The notes below the pieces were generated by a model. That model had not been told where the DNA came from. It saw only the letters and a program-made list of their open reading frames with translations, and did not search any database. A stretch of 64,000 nucleotides of DNA from Whitmania pigra (taxonomy: Eukaryota > Annelida > Clitellata > Hirudinida > Haemopidae), in contig JAJTWR010000030.1 of the NCBI GenBank assembly GCA_021613335.1, positions 27,501-91,500 on the forward strand, in the 5' to 3' direction. Shown here piece by piece: positions 1-21,800 of the stretch. The position numbers and the translations under genes were made by a program. The stretch's first letter is position 1. Every line of letters begins with the position of its first letter.

Positions 1-23
1 GAATCTATGGGTTACTATGCTGA
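1..23 (+). CDS. BPI-family exon, 3' end only
   Basis: Reads ESMGYYA and ends phase 2 before a GTGAGT donor. Joined to the next exon it gives GYYADQYLEEKF in frame. The rest of the exon is outside the window. Confidence 0.5.
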
Positions 24-182
24 GTGAGTTGAGTTGTCTCTCTAATTGCTTCATCGATTTTTATTTATTATTGATTTGCTGATGGTAAATGGTTTCTTGA
101 ATTGTTATTTTTATTATTATTGTTATTTTTATTATTATTGTTGTTGTAATTACATTGTTAATAATAATGATTGTTATTAATG

Positions 183-240
<58 letters not shown>

Positions 241-254
241 TTAATAATAATAAT

Positions 255-297
<43 letters not shown>

Positions 298-324
298 AAT
301 ATAATAATAATAATAATATATAAT

Positions 325-364
<40 letters not shown>

Positions 365-1937
365 TAATAATAATAATATAATATAATAATAATAATAATA
401 ATAATTTTTATTGCTATCTTACGTTATGAAAGTAACTTCTCTCACCTTTTTTTCCGTTTTTTTCATTCTTCAACAGCCAATACCTTGAGGAGAAGTTCAA
501 GAAAGACTTCGAGTCTGCCACATGCGACGCTCTTACGGACGCCATGGATAAAGTTACCAACAAAAAGTTGGAGTCTCTCAATCTTTGGGCAACTTTTGGT
601 CACCTAACTTTGGACTTTTCTTTGACTGACGATGTCATCGTTGGTTCAAACTATGTCAAGGCTTTCCTAAAGGGAAAGTTTTTGGGAGACTATGCCGATA
701 TGAATGTTCGTATAAAATTGCTTGTTTTTGATGACCCACTGCCCACTGTTGTGCTGTTTATTATTTATTAGTTCATTAATTAATTAATTATAATTATTTA
801 TTAGAAACAACGCCTTAACTTATACATAAGAGTTTCTGTTATGATTTTTTAGTGATAAATTAAAATGAATTTATATTGAAATGAGGTGATGATGACTAGT
901 GATAATAATAGTAATAATAACTAGGGACATTTTGTATCTTAAAAAGTGTCGCGATGTAGAAAGATTTTGCTTTACATTCTGCTTTATTTGTCACTGAAAG
1001 TTTTGTAAAATTAATAAATAATTTAAAATAATTGAATTAATTAATAAATTAGAAGCTATCATTACAGCTTATACCAATGGATTTGCCAATGGATCGCATG
1101 GTGGCACTGGGGATATCTGAAGAGGTGTTAAACGGTGCCCTGAGGACTTGGCATCATGCAGATTGGACCGAAATTTCATTTGTGAAGTACCTACTGAAAG
1201 TGAGCCAATAACTTTGCCTTGGTTGTCGTGAAATTATTTTAAAACCTTCACAAGATTCTAAGGTTAATTTCTTTAAGTTTTCTTTATTTTGATTTGATAA
1301 ATGTTAAAAATAAAAGATTGTACCGAAGGCAGTAAAAGCACAAGAATTAATTCATGCCATTTGTTAAATGTCTTGTGAAATGGATGAAATGATTTTGATC
1401 AATATAATTTTTTTGTTACAAGCATTTATTCTCATTACAAGTTTGGCTTTCTTTCCCATCCCGAAGGACATTGCCGCTACGATTCCTTTGAGCTGGATCA
1501 AGCTTGACAAACCGCTTCTGTTCCAAGTGTACATTCCAGACCCACCAACAGCTTCAATATCACCAGCCGGAATTTTTTCCAACGTCTCGGGCTTTGTAGA
1601 AATAAGTTTAAATAACTCTAAATCCGGCTCAAATTCTTCTTCACTTAGCCTCAGTTTTTCTTGCAACGCCAAGACGGATATGTACGTGAAAGATTCCAAG
1701 AAGATTGTTTTTGCGGTCGACCATTTCAGTCTGATTTTGAGCAGCCCACAGAATCCCGGACTAGACCTGACAAAAACAAACAAAGCCATTGCCAGTTACC
1801 TGAAGATTCATGCCAATCATATGAGAAGGATAATGAAGTTTGAACTTTCTTTGCTCGAGTCATCTCCTCTCAAGGTCGATCGACTGACTTTCAAGAACAA
1901 GTATCTCATCCTGTCAGCTGATATTGCCCATTTCTAG
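1..1937 (+). CDS. BPI/LBP-family lipid-binding protein, 3' part of gene
   Basis: Four exons are visible (end of one at 1-23, then 477-705, 1068-1186 and 1442-1937, stop at 1935-1937); the 5' part is off the left edge. The translation fits the C-terminal half of the BPI/LBP/CETP fold. Exon 3 has DRMVALGISEEVLNGA, matching the family's conserved start of the second barrel. Exon 4 has the YIPDPPTASISPAG strand region and ends NKYLILSADIAHF, the usual family ending. Members are secreted and bind phospholipid or bacterial lipopolysaccharide; whether this one binds LPS cannot be seen. The exon 2 donor (GTTCGT) is weak, and the region between exons 3 and 4 is about 15 residues shorter than usual, so a small exon may be missed. 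Family call is firm, exact exon ends less so. Confidence 0.8.
185..410. repeat. (AAT)n microsatellite
   Basis: Interrupted AAT tract within the intron before the 477 exon of the BPI-family gene. Confidence 0.95.
477..705 (+). CDS. BPI-family exon, end of first barrel
   Basis: Acceptor is a pyrimidine tract ending TTCAACAG. It reads QYLEEKFKKDFESATCDALT and on to FLKGKFLGDYADMN. The Cys in SATCDAL fits one member of the family's conserved disulphide. The phase-0 donor at 706 (GTTCGT) is weak; a phase-1 alternative (GTATAA) lies 4 bases further on. Confidence 0.65.
1068..1186 (+). CDS. BPI-family exon, start of second barrel
   Basis: Acceptor ATTACAG. Reads LIPMDLPMDRMVALGISEEV and on to WTEISFV. 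The DRMVxLGIS motif is the best family marker in this gene. The donor at 1187 (GTACCT, phase 2) fits the phase of the next exon; the donor at 1200 (GTGAGC, phase 0) is stronger by sequence but does not. Confidence 0.7.
1442..1937 (+). CDS. BPI-family terminal exon
   Basis: Open from an acceptor ACAAG at 1437-1441 to a TAG stop. Contains LAFFPIPKDIAATIPLSWIK, then VYIPDPPTASISPAGIFSNV, then the C-terminal NKYLILSADIAHF. It covers most of the C-terminal barrel. Two AATAAA signals follow about 95 and 115 bases downstream. Confidence 0.8.
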
Positions 1938-2028
1938 CTTCAGATGAAACAGAGTCCTGATGGCCATACTCTGAGTACCTGACCGTGACATTGCCTTCAT
2001 CGTTTCATTATTGGTATTTTGGTGATTG

Positions 2029-2053
2029 AATAAATGAGTTTATTTGCAATAAA
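2029..2053 (+). promoter_or_regulatory. Polyadenylation signals of the BPI-family gene
   Basis: AATAAA at 2029-2034 and again at 2048-2053, shortly after the stop codon. Inferred from position and motif only. Confidence 0.5.
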
Positions 2054-2640
2054 ATTGAAGTGAAATCATAACATTACAAAAGAATCAAAAGGTTTACAAA
2101 TTCAGGGCTGGCTAGAGTGTTAAGAAAAAGTAAATATTTCCAAGTCAAAATTATTATTAGTTCCCAAAAACCATGCTCTCCTTCCTAAGTGATGAAAAGT
2201 GGAAAATATTGGTTTGGTTTTAGTTTGGGCAAAGTTTGAGATTTTGCTGGGTTTTTGTATGAGTGAAATTGTTTAACTTTTACCAAAAAACGTTATACGT
2301 GTAGTAATAATATTTTCAATAATAATAATAATAGTTTTAATAATAATTTGTTTTTATGGACTTTTATGGACCCGAAATTAATATCAATCAATGGCTTTTA
2401 ATTATTTGTCTGGATAAAAAGTTTTTTGTAAATCAATAATTACCACCTATAATTATGAATGTGTACATTACGCAGATTTTAAGTTGTCAACAAATTACAT
2501 GTTGGATTTTGAGTTTTATTCCATTAATAGTAGAAATATAGCAAACAGTACGCATCATCATCATCATCGTCGTCGTCATCATCATCACCATCAACGTTAT
2601 TATTTTTGTTATTATCACCAATTGCACCTGCCATCTTCAT

Positions 2641-12945
<10,305 letters not shown>

Positions 12946-14216
12946 CTGACAACATTGAAATTTCGATTAAGAAATATAACAATTTATGATTATTATTATT
13001 ATTAATGAAGTTACTGTGAATATTAATAAGAAGGTTATTCTAGAAAATTATTAATAACGAAGTTATTAAGATTTATTAACTGTTATATTAACAGCCGCTG
13101 GAATAACTAAGCAATCATCAGTTTTACCGAATAAGAAAGATTATACAATCACCATTTTTCTGATAACTGTAAGTTAGATTAGGGTATGTGACATCAACAC
13201 ATGCATTTTTGAAATAAGTCATATTTATAAGATTAAGTTGATTAGCTTATTAGTGGAACACAACAAAAGCAACAATAGAATAATGCTTCAGCTGACCAGC
13301 TACAATCTGCCTTTAAATTAGTACAGCCGGCTAGCTAGCCAGTCCAGTTTCAACCGCTCAGAACAATGTTGATTGTTCATTGTTTGTCTCCATTAAACAT
13401 TTAACAAAGAATTTTGAATTTGGCATTGAACTCAACTCAGCCTAGCTGCCATACCAATTTTTACTGTACCAATTTTTCATCAGTTATTATGTTTGCTTGG
13501 CTATTCAGTGACACTAATGAGGACACGCTCGTTATTGGACGAACAAAGCTAAAATATTCACAGCTCATTAAAACACATTAAACATATATAGACAAGAAAA
13601 ACTAACTAGGAAAATTGGCTCGGAAACAGTAAAGTTTTTCGCTGCAATTTTTTCATAATTAGCCTACTTAATACACACGTAAACCTTAAAAATTTAAAGT
13701 GGTTTCGTTAAAAAATTAAGAAAATGAAAATCAAGATTAGGAAGACCGACAAAGGATTAAATGATCTTAATTGCCAAATTAACTTAATAAATAACTGATA
13801 AATTATACGTATTATATCAATTATTATTGTTCATAATAAATTGTAACTAATGTATACGTTCTTATTATATCCTTTTTAATATGTTCAATTTTTTTGAATT
13901 TTTTGCGCAATAATATGCAAGATTTTATTTGTTATTTCCTTCACTTTAACACGAACACTTTCACATGCCCAACTAAAAAATATATTTTTTTCAAAGTGGA
14001 AATATCCTTCTATAGTTTTTACTTCGATTATCTTCGAGTAGCAAACATGAAATAGAATATAACCATAATTATAAATAATTATTTGCCAGTCACCACATAT
14101 CGCCCTGATAATTGGAATAATAAATAATAAATTAACAAATGAAACGGCAATTTCAAGAGAGTTGTTCAAAACATAATATTTCGATGATTCATAGACAATT
14201 TTGTCAGGTTAATCGT
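12946..14216. other. Spacer between protease and mucin-like gene
   Basis: AT-rich, mostly unique sequence. It should contain the missing first exon and promoter of the protease gene and the 3' UTR of the mucin-like gene, but I cannot place either. Confidence 0.5.
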
Positions 14217-14375
14217 TCAGCCACGTAATTCATGCTTCTCCAAAGCTTCGAATACATCGTGGTAGAGCCTCCAAGCGATGTAAATTGGGTCAATGATCAA
14301 ACCAGATTCAATGGGATAAGGAAATGGCGCAGAGCTAGTTCGGTTTGTTCTATTTGGTGGAAAAACCTTTCCATG
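14217..14375 (-). CDS. Mucin-like protein, terminal exon
   Basis: 53 codons including TGA after a TTTTTTACAG acceptor. Contains NRT twice (sequons) and a non-repetitive C-terminal part, IIDPIYIAWRLYHDVFEALE, which could form an amphipathic helix. Confidence 0.7.
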   Translation of the reverse strand, partial: HGKVFPPNRTNRTSSAPFPYPIESGLIIDPIYIAWRLYHDVFEALEKHELRG

Positions 14376-17300
14376 CTGTAAAAAATAGTTGAATTTATTT
14401 TTAACGTTGTTGATTATTATTAAAATAACCTTAATATTAAAAATATCATGGTTACTCACGGGCCTCGGGTCTTTTGATGAAGAAGTATTGAGCTGTAAAT
14501 GAAAAATCGAAGAACTGGTAAAGTTTCACTATGATAAATAATTTCAAATTGAACTTTTTAAATACTTCATCAGAGATTGGAGCGGCTGTTGAGTCCGTAA
14601 GAGAATCCTGTGTCGAGTTGGATATCCCTTCGTCTGATTCGTTTGTGGTGGTTTGTGAAAGATCTGCTGTGGTCCATGTGACTGGCTCGTCTGATGATGT
14701 TTCGGCAGTGATGGGCTGATGTATGTTGAAAGATTTTCGTTATGTTAAAGATTCACTGCCATCATTAAAATCCAGCCCAACTTTAGGCATTGTATCTTCC
14801 ACGAGATAATCAGAATTCAATTTAAAGTCAATTGTCAATTGAACTTTTTCAAATACTTCATCAGAGATTGGAGCGGCTGTTGAGTCCGTAAAAGGATCCT
14901 GCGTCGAGTTGGATATCCCTTCGTCTGGTTCGTTTGTGGTGGTTTGGGAAAGATCTGCTGTGGTCCATGGGCCTGGCTCGTCTGATGATGTTTCGGCAGT
15001 GATGGGCTGATGTATGTTGAAAGATTTTCGTTATGTTAAAGATCCACTGCCATCATTAAAATCCAGCCCAACTTTATGCATTGTATCTTCCATGAGATTA
15101 TCAGAATTCAATTTAAAGTCAATTGTCAATTGAACTTTTTCAAATACTTCATCAGAGATTGGAGCGGCTGTTGAGTTTGTATGAGGATCCTGTGTCGAGT
15201 TGGATATCCCTTCGTCTGGTTTGTTTGTGGTGGTTTGTGAAAGATCTGCTGTGGTCCATGTGACTGGCTCGTCTGATGATGTTTCGGCAGTGATGGGCTG
15301 ATGTATGTTAAAAGATATTCGTTATGTTAAGGTTTCACTGCCATTATTAAAATCCAGCCCAACTTTAGGCATTGTATCTTCCATGAGATTATCAGAATTC
15401 AATTTAAAGTCAATTGTCAATTGAACTTTTTCAAATACTTCATCAGAGATTGGAGCGGCTGTTGAGTCCGCAAAAGGATCCTGCGTCGAGTTGGATATCC
15501 CTTCGTCTGGTTCGTTTGTGGTGGTTTGGGAAAGATCTGCTGTGGTCCATGGGCCTGGCTCGTCTGATGATGTTTCGGCAGTGATGGGCTGATGTATGTT
15601 GAAAGATTTTCGTTATGTTAAAGATCCACTGCCATCATTAAAATCCAGCCCAACTTTATGCATTGTATCTTCCATGAGATTATCAGAATTCAATTTAAAG
15701 TCAATTGTCAATTGAACTTTTTCAAATACTTCATCAGAGATTGGAGCGGCTGTTGAGTTTGTATGAGGATCCTGCGTCGAGTTGGATATCCCTTCGTCTG
15801 GTTCGTTTGTGGTGGTTTGGGAAAGATCTGCTGTGGTCCATGTGCCTGGCTCGTCTGATGATGTTTCGGCAGTGATGGGCTGATGTATGTTGAAAGATTT
15901 TCGTTATGTTAAAGATTCACTGCCATCATTAAAATCCAGCCCAACTTTATGCATTGTATCTTCCATGAGATTATCAGAATTCAATTTAAAGTCAATTGTC
16001 AATTGAATTTTTTCAAATACTTCATCAGAGATTGGAGCGGCTGTTGAGTTCGTATGAGGATCCTGTGTCGAGTTGGATATCCCTTCGTCTGGTTCGTTTG
16101 TTGTGGTTTGTGAAAGATCTGCTGTGGTCCATGTGCCTGGCTCGTCTGATGATGTTTCGGCAGTGATGGGCTGATGTATTTGAAAGATTTTCGTTATGTT
16201 AAAGATCCACTGCCATCATTAAAATCCAGCCCAACTTTATGCATTGTATCTTCCATGAGATTATCAGAATTCAATTTAAAGTCAATTGTCAATTGAACTT
16301 TTTCAAATACTTCATCAGAGATTGGAGCGGCTGTTGAGTCCGTAAAAGGATCCTGCGTCGAGTTGGATATCCCTTCGTCTGGTTCGTTTGTGGTGGTTTG
16401 GGAAAGATCTGCTGTGGTCCATGGGCCTGGCTCGTCTGATGATGTTTCGGCAGTGATGGGCTGATGTATGTTGAAAGATTTTCGTTATGTTAAAGATTCA
16501 CTGCCATCATTAAAATCCAGCCCAACTTTATGCATTGTATCTTCCATGAGATTATCAAAATTCAATTTAAAGTCAATTGTCAATTGAACTTTTTCAAATA
16601 CTTCATCAGAGATTGGAGCGGCTGTTGAGTTCGTATGAGGATCCTGTGTCGAGTTGGATATCCCTTCGTCTGGTTCGTTTGTGGTGGTTTGTGAAAGATC
16701 TGCTGTGGTCCATGTGCCTGGCTCGTCTGATGATGTTTCGGCAGTGATGGGCTGATGTATGTTGAAAGATTTTCGTTATGTTAAAGATTCACTGCCATCA
16801 TTAAAATCCAGCCCAACTTTAGGCATTGTATCTTCCATGAGATAATCAGAATTCAATTTAAAGTCAATTGTCAATTGAACTTTTTCAAATACTTCATCAG
16901 AGATTGGAGCGGCTGTTGAGTCCGTAAAAGGATCCTGCGTCGAGTTGGATATCCCTTCGTCTGGTTCGTTTGTGGTGGTTTGGGAAAGATCTGCTGTGGT
17001 CCATGTGCCTGGCTCGTCTGATGATGTTTCGGCAGTGATGGGCTGATGTATGTTGAAAGATTTTCGTTATGTTAAAGATTCACTGCCATCATTAAAATCC
17101 AGCCCAACTTTATGCATTGTATCTTCCATGAGATTATCAGAATTCAATTTAAAGTCAATTGTCAATTGAATTTTTTCAAATACTTCATCAGAGATTGGAG
17201 CGGCTGTTGAGTTCGTATGAGGATCCTGTGTCGAGTTGGATATCCCTTCGTCTGGTTCGTTTGTGGTGGTTTGTGAAAGATCTGATGTGGTCCATGTGAC

Positions 17301-17665
17301 TGGCTCGTCTGATGATGTTTCGGCAGTGATGGGCTGATGTATGTTGAAAGATATTCGTTATGTTAAGGTTTCACTGCCATCATTAAAATCCTGCCCAATT
17401 TTATGCATTGTATCTTACATGTGATGGAGCAGGGGTGAAATCGAGCTTTTCGGTAGATGTCGTACTAGAACCAGGTTCCATAGGCTGTAAATAGACAATA
17501 TTTTTGATATGTTTGTGCTCTTTCAATTGCTTGATTTGACATAACAAAGTTTGTAAAATAAACATATTAACTTACTTCACCGCTATTGAGAATTTCGTAT
17601 CCAATGACAATGCACATTATCAGTAACGCTAACGCCGATATTGCAACTAAAATTCTTGGAAACAT
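14217..17665 (-). CDS. Signal-anchored mucin-like protein with ten repeated exons
   Basis: Apparently complete gene of 14 exons, all in phase 0, encoding about 615 residues. It starts MFPRILVAISALALLIMCIV (17665), one hydrophobic helix after a short basic KQRK-preceded start, which fits a type II signal anchor or an uncleaved signal peptide. Then come a 22-residue Ser/Thr/Pro exon, ten 50-residue repeats, an 11-residue mini-exon (LNTSSSKDPRP) and a unique C-terminus HGKVFPPNRTNRTSSAPFPY ending KHELRG. Repeats are rich in Thr, Ser, Pro, Asp and Glu, with N-S-T sequons, so a heavily glycosylated extracellular stalk is likely. I do not recognise a family. The start could be further upstream, since the frame before the Met is open to a CACAG acceptor-like site. 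Confidence 0.7.
14460..14492 (-). CDS. Mucin-like protein, 33 bp mini-exon
   Basis: TTTACAG acceptor, GTGAGT donor, 11 codons LNTSSSKDPRP. Both splice sites match consensus. Confidence 0.65.
14566..17333 (-). repeat. Ten tandem 291 bp units, each with a 150 bp exon
   Basis: Exons at 14566-14715, 14857-15006, 15148-15297, 15439-15588, 15730-15879, 16021-16170, 16311-16460, 16602-16751, 16893-17042 and 17184-17333; spacing is 291 bp except one of 290. Each has acceptor ACATCAG and donor GTATTT and encodes PITAETSSDEP, then TWTTADLSQTTTNEPDEGIS, NSTQDP and STAAPISDE. Type A (units 2, 4, 7, 9) has DPFTDST; type B (3, 5, 6, 8, 10) has DPHTNST; unit 1 is a variant. All introns are phase 0, so copy number can change without frame loss. 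Confidence 0.9.
17419..17484 (-). CDS. Mucin-like protein, exon 2
   Basis: 22 codons, PMEPGSSTTSTEKLDFTPAP then SH, between TTTACAG and GTAAGA. Ser/Thr/Pro-rich, start of the stalk. Confidence 0.7.
17576..17665 (-). CDS. Mucin-like protein, membrane anchor exon
   Basis: 30 codons from ATG at 17665 to a GTAAG donor. About 20 hydrophobic residues (ILVAISALALLIMCIVIGY) follow MFPR. Confidence 0.7.
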
Positions 17666-17669
17666 CTTT

Positions 17670-18746
17670 CTTTGCTTCTGTGAAGATGCCTCGAAACAAT
17701 CATTTTGAATGTAATAAACAAAATTATTGATATTTTCATCAGTTAATATCTTTTCTTTTTTTTGTCTACGGAAAAGATGAAAATCTATCCACTTCGATAA
17801 TTGAACAAAATTACTTGTGTCCCTAGCATTTCTTTAATGGGAAAACATAATTAGCACATTCCTTGTGGAATGCAAGAATTATAATAACTAATTAATTAAA
17901 TGTCTTTTAAATAGACTTTCTTCTACATTAAGAGAAAGTATCAGCCTTTGCGACTGCATACCAAATAGCTAAACCATTGCATGAGAAATTCATTTTAAAT
18001 GTACTTAGTGGACATTTGAGAAATATTGAATAAAAATTATATTGGTTAATATACGACAGCTTTAATAATGTCATAATAAATATATAATACATAATACATG
18101 TAAAACTTCATATCATCGGTTTAATAAATAAATAAAAAAACATACCATAACTTGTAGCAAGAGCAGCAAGTCTAACAATTTTCATACAACTGACATTGAC
18201 CCTCTTCGACCCTGAGGAAAATTTACAGCAAACTAATCGATATTTATTCAATAATTTCACAAATTAAAATGTGCACGCAGTCTATAATATTCTATACATT
18301 CTATTCTCATACGCTAGGGCGCTATAAACCTGTTCAAATTTTGTTTGCAAAATTTTAATAAGTAGCATTTTCACTTCAGATGAAGTCCTGTTAAAAATTT
18401 TATGATGCTACATCTAATATCTTCATGAGCTTCAGTGAACGCAAAACTTGAATTATCTGCAATGAATAAAATTCCATGGAAAACAATATTAATTATTGTC
18501 ACGTGTCAGTTACGACCTGGTAATCACTTCTTTATAAGGCTAGATGACGAAGTTGATAATGATGATGATGATGGTGATGACGACGACGATGTAACATACA
18601 CGACGAGGACGATGATGATGATGATGATCATTAGGTTGTTATTCCACTTTGAAAGGCGCCACCGAAAATAAAGGCTAGAACATCATTAACCCAGTTTCGT
18701 TACGCATAAATTATTATTATTATTATTTTACTAGCGAAGGTTTAAT

Positions 18747-18786
<40 letters not shown>

Positions 18787-18890
18787 TTTCAAGTAGTTTT
18801 AAAGTTTATATAAATTGTTCTTAAATTAAGTAATTGTTAAGGATATGAGACAAAACAATAATATAATAACGATCGATACAAAAATAAAGA
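17670..18890. other. Gene-poor stretch with short AAT and GAT runs
   Basis: No supported gene. Holds short GAT (18556-18635) and AAT (18740-18785) runs. The promoter of the mucin-like gene should be at its left end. Confidence 0.5.
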
Positions 18891-18904
18891 ATGTAAAATA
18901 ATTT

Positions 18905-19390
18905 TTCCAGAAATTTGAAAGTTATGAATTGGCCTGTTTCCCGGGCTTAAATTCTATAGAAAATGTTTATATATAACAGTGGAAGGCAGTTTCACTCAAA
19001 ATCTGACCTGGAAAACGCCAGTAGGAGTGCCTGGAAAGAACTGGACAAGAAATTCGTAAAAACTCTAATGAAATCAATGGACAACATATGTTTTAAAGTT
19101 ATTGAAAATAAAGGAAACATTATTTCATATTAATAAACTTTTTTCCTGTTTTTTCAGTTTTTAATGATTCTTCGATTATTTTTGCAGGTGTCTTTTATGG
19201 TTATTGGACGCCTCGAAATCACGTTTTTGGAATTTTAAAATTAATAAACGAACATATTTTGATGAAAAATTAAGAAATAATTACAAATATATAAATACAT
19301 AAAATGTTAAAATTTCCCCACAACCAAATATTTCTTTATCGAGTTATTACGAAATAATGGGGTGTCCTTATGGTTTCCGTCCTGACCTTA
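18905..19390 (+). mobile_element. Tc1/mariner 3' fragment
   Basis: Matches the last ~510 bases of the element at 9975-11572, with deletions: CCAGAAATTTGAAAGTTATGA, then SDLENASRSAWKELDK-like coding, then the right terminal repeat GGGGTGTCCTTATGGTTTCC at about 19360. Left end absent. Confidence 0.85.
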
Positions 19391-19649
19391 TTTCATTGAG
19401 CATGTTTAATTTGAAATCGATTCGCTAGCGAAGGTGTTTTTAAAGTAATAATTATTAATTATTAGTAATTATTAATAAAGTTAATGCCAATAATAATAAC
19501 AATAACGACAATAATCATCATTAACAACATCGTAATTAAAATTATTACGGTTGTAATAAAATATCCCTTGCCTCGCATTCAAATCCACTCATTCATCGTC
19601 AACCCACAAAAAGCAACTTTCTCTTCTTGCAGATTGAAAACATTGAAAA

Positions 19650-19986
<337 letters not shown>

Positions 19987-20009
19987 GGGGAGCATACGAT
20001 GATGTCGAT

Positions 20010-21035
20010 GAGGATGATGATTGACTGCGTTGCTGGCGAGATATAAATTTGTCATTAATTATTGAACTACTATAATAAATATATCACAAATTTTATGGAA
20101 AAAAAATTCCTGTTAACAAACATCATAATCATCGTATTATTTAAGTTCCAATAACTACAAGTTGAAGGAAAGCAAACAATTACAATTCCTCTATTGATAA
20201 CGCTTGAGTTAAGCTTTTTAATAACTTGTAAATATTTACTTTAAAGTTTTTAAACTGTCACAAAAATACATAATGTAAATTTTTCTAAAAATATTCCAAA
20301 ACCTAAATGATCGAAAATCATGTTTTCCACAAGTGGAAAGTTTTGAGAGAAAATAAATTAAGGAAAACTAAAACTTTTTGAAAAAAACTTCCCTGCTGAA
20401 TTATGCTCGATTTACGCTAAGCAATAGGTGGAATAGGAACAATAGCGAAAGTGTTTCAACATCAACAAAAATGTTTTTTCAGTGAACAATTAAAACTATT
20501 GGAATAGCCTTCCAGAACTCAACTCTCCTGATGTAGCCATTTTCAGGATCCTGGTATATGGAATTCTGGGACAAAGGAAATACGAGTCGTAATTAAGATT
20601 GATTGTGGATATATATTGTGCATATGTTGTAGATACTGATCGTTTGTATGCTACATACAATTGTATTATTGACATTTATTGTCAACGTATCGAAATGTTA
20701 TTCGTTTTTAGTTGTTGGCAAGGGTCAATTTGACCCGTGACGAGATTAATAATATAAATAAATTGTGGTAATAATGATAATTATTTCTTTACGGGCATGT
20801 AAATTTGACAAACTAATTAAGGTGTTTTTAAATTAACAACATTTGTAATATTAATAATAATAACAAAATAAAATAAATAACATTAAATAATTATTTATAA
20901 TGATAATAATAATAACAATAATAATAATGATATATTATGTTGAAGAATAATATATTACTTATGACAATCCATGCTTGGCCAAGTGCGGGTCAGTGAAGCG
21001 TAACGTAATTTATTAGTAATAGCAGGTTATTATCA
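20010..21035. other. Spacer, no clear gene
   Basis: AT-rich. One exon-like minus stretch near 20505-20565 (see findings); otherwise nothing recognised. Confidence 0.4.
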
Positions 21036-21370
<335 letters not shown>

Positions 21371-21396
21371 CGTCATCCCCACCACCATGTTATTAG

Positions 21397-21492
21397 AGGG
21401 GCTGAAGTTGAATATCATGGACATTGCCGTATGCACGTGACACCGTGGAACGATGACAACAATCCCATGAAACCTTACAAAGGACGCTATTA
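21397..21492 (+). CDS. Possible orphan terminal exon
   Basis: After an ATTAG acceptor-like site the frame reads GAEVEYHGHCRMHVTPWNDD then NNPMKPYKGRY and a TAA stop. The composition is unlike the surrounding repeats and looks like a real protein end. AATAAA motifs follow at about 21585-21615. I do not recognise the family and found no upstream exon. Confidence 0.35.
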
Positions 21493-21645
21493 AAAGAACA
21501 GTCCATTGGAGCCATCCTATGCTGCTAATTCTTTAAACAATTTACGAGAAATTAATTCGTTTTCGATGATTTGAAATAAATTGAATGAATAAATTGAATA
21601 AATAAATTGAATAAACAATTTGTTCAGTTATCTGGGTCTTTTTCC

Positions 21646-21674
<29 letters not shown>

Positions 21675-21682
<8 letters not shown>

Positions 21683-21800
21683 GATGATTTTATGATGTTA
21701 TGATGTTATATAAATCAATAAAATTGCAATTAAAATCTTTTTTAACAGGGGGTTTTCACCCGTAAACCCGGCCCTTCCCCTAAACACGGGCTTGAACATA
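21675..21800 (+). repeat. Dispersed repeat, copy 1
   Basis: Sequence around TGATGTTATATAAATCAATAAAAT then a GGGGG...CCCGTAAAC...CCCCTAAA(C/T)ACG block recurs at 46625-46755. Likely the 3' end of an interspersed element. Confidence 0.5.

Noticed and set aside
1364..1789. Minus-strand 141-codon frame
   Set aside because: Antisense of the BPI-family terminal exon.
13885..14169. Minus 94-codon frame after the mucin-like stop
   Set aside because: AT-rich, no domain; probably 3' UTR.
14531..14719. Plus-strand frame of 62 codons
   Set aside because: Antisense shadow of the last repeated mucin-like exon.
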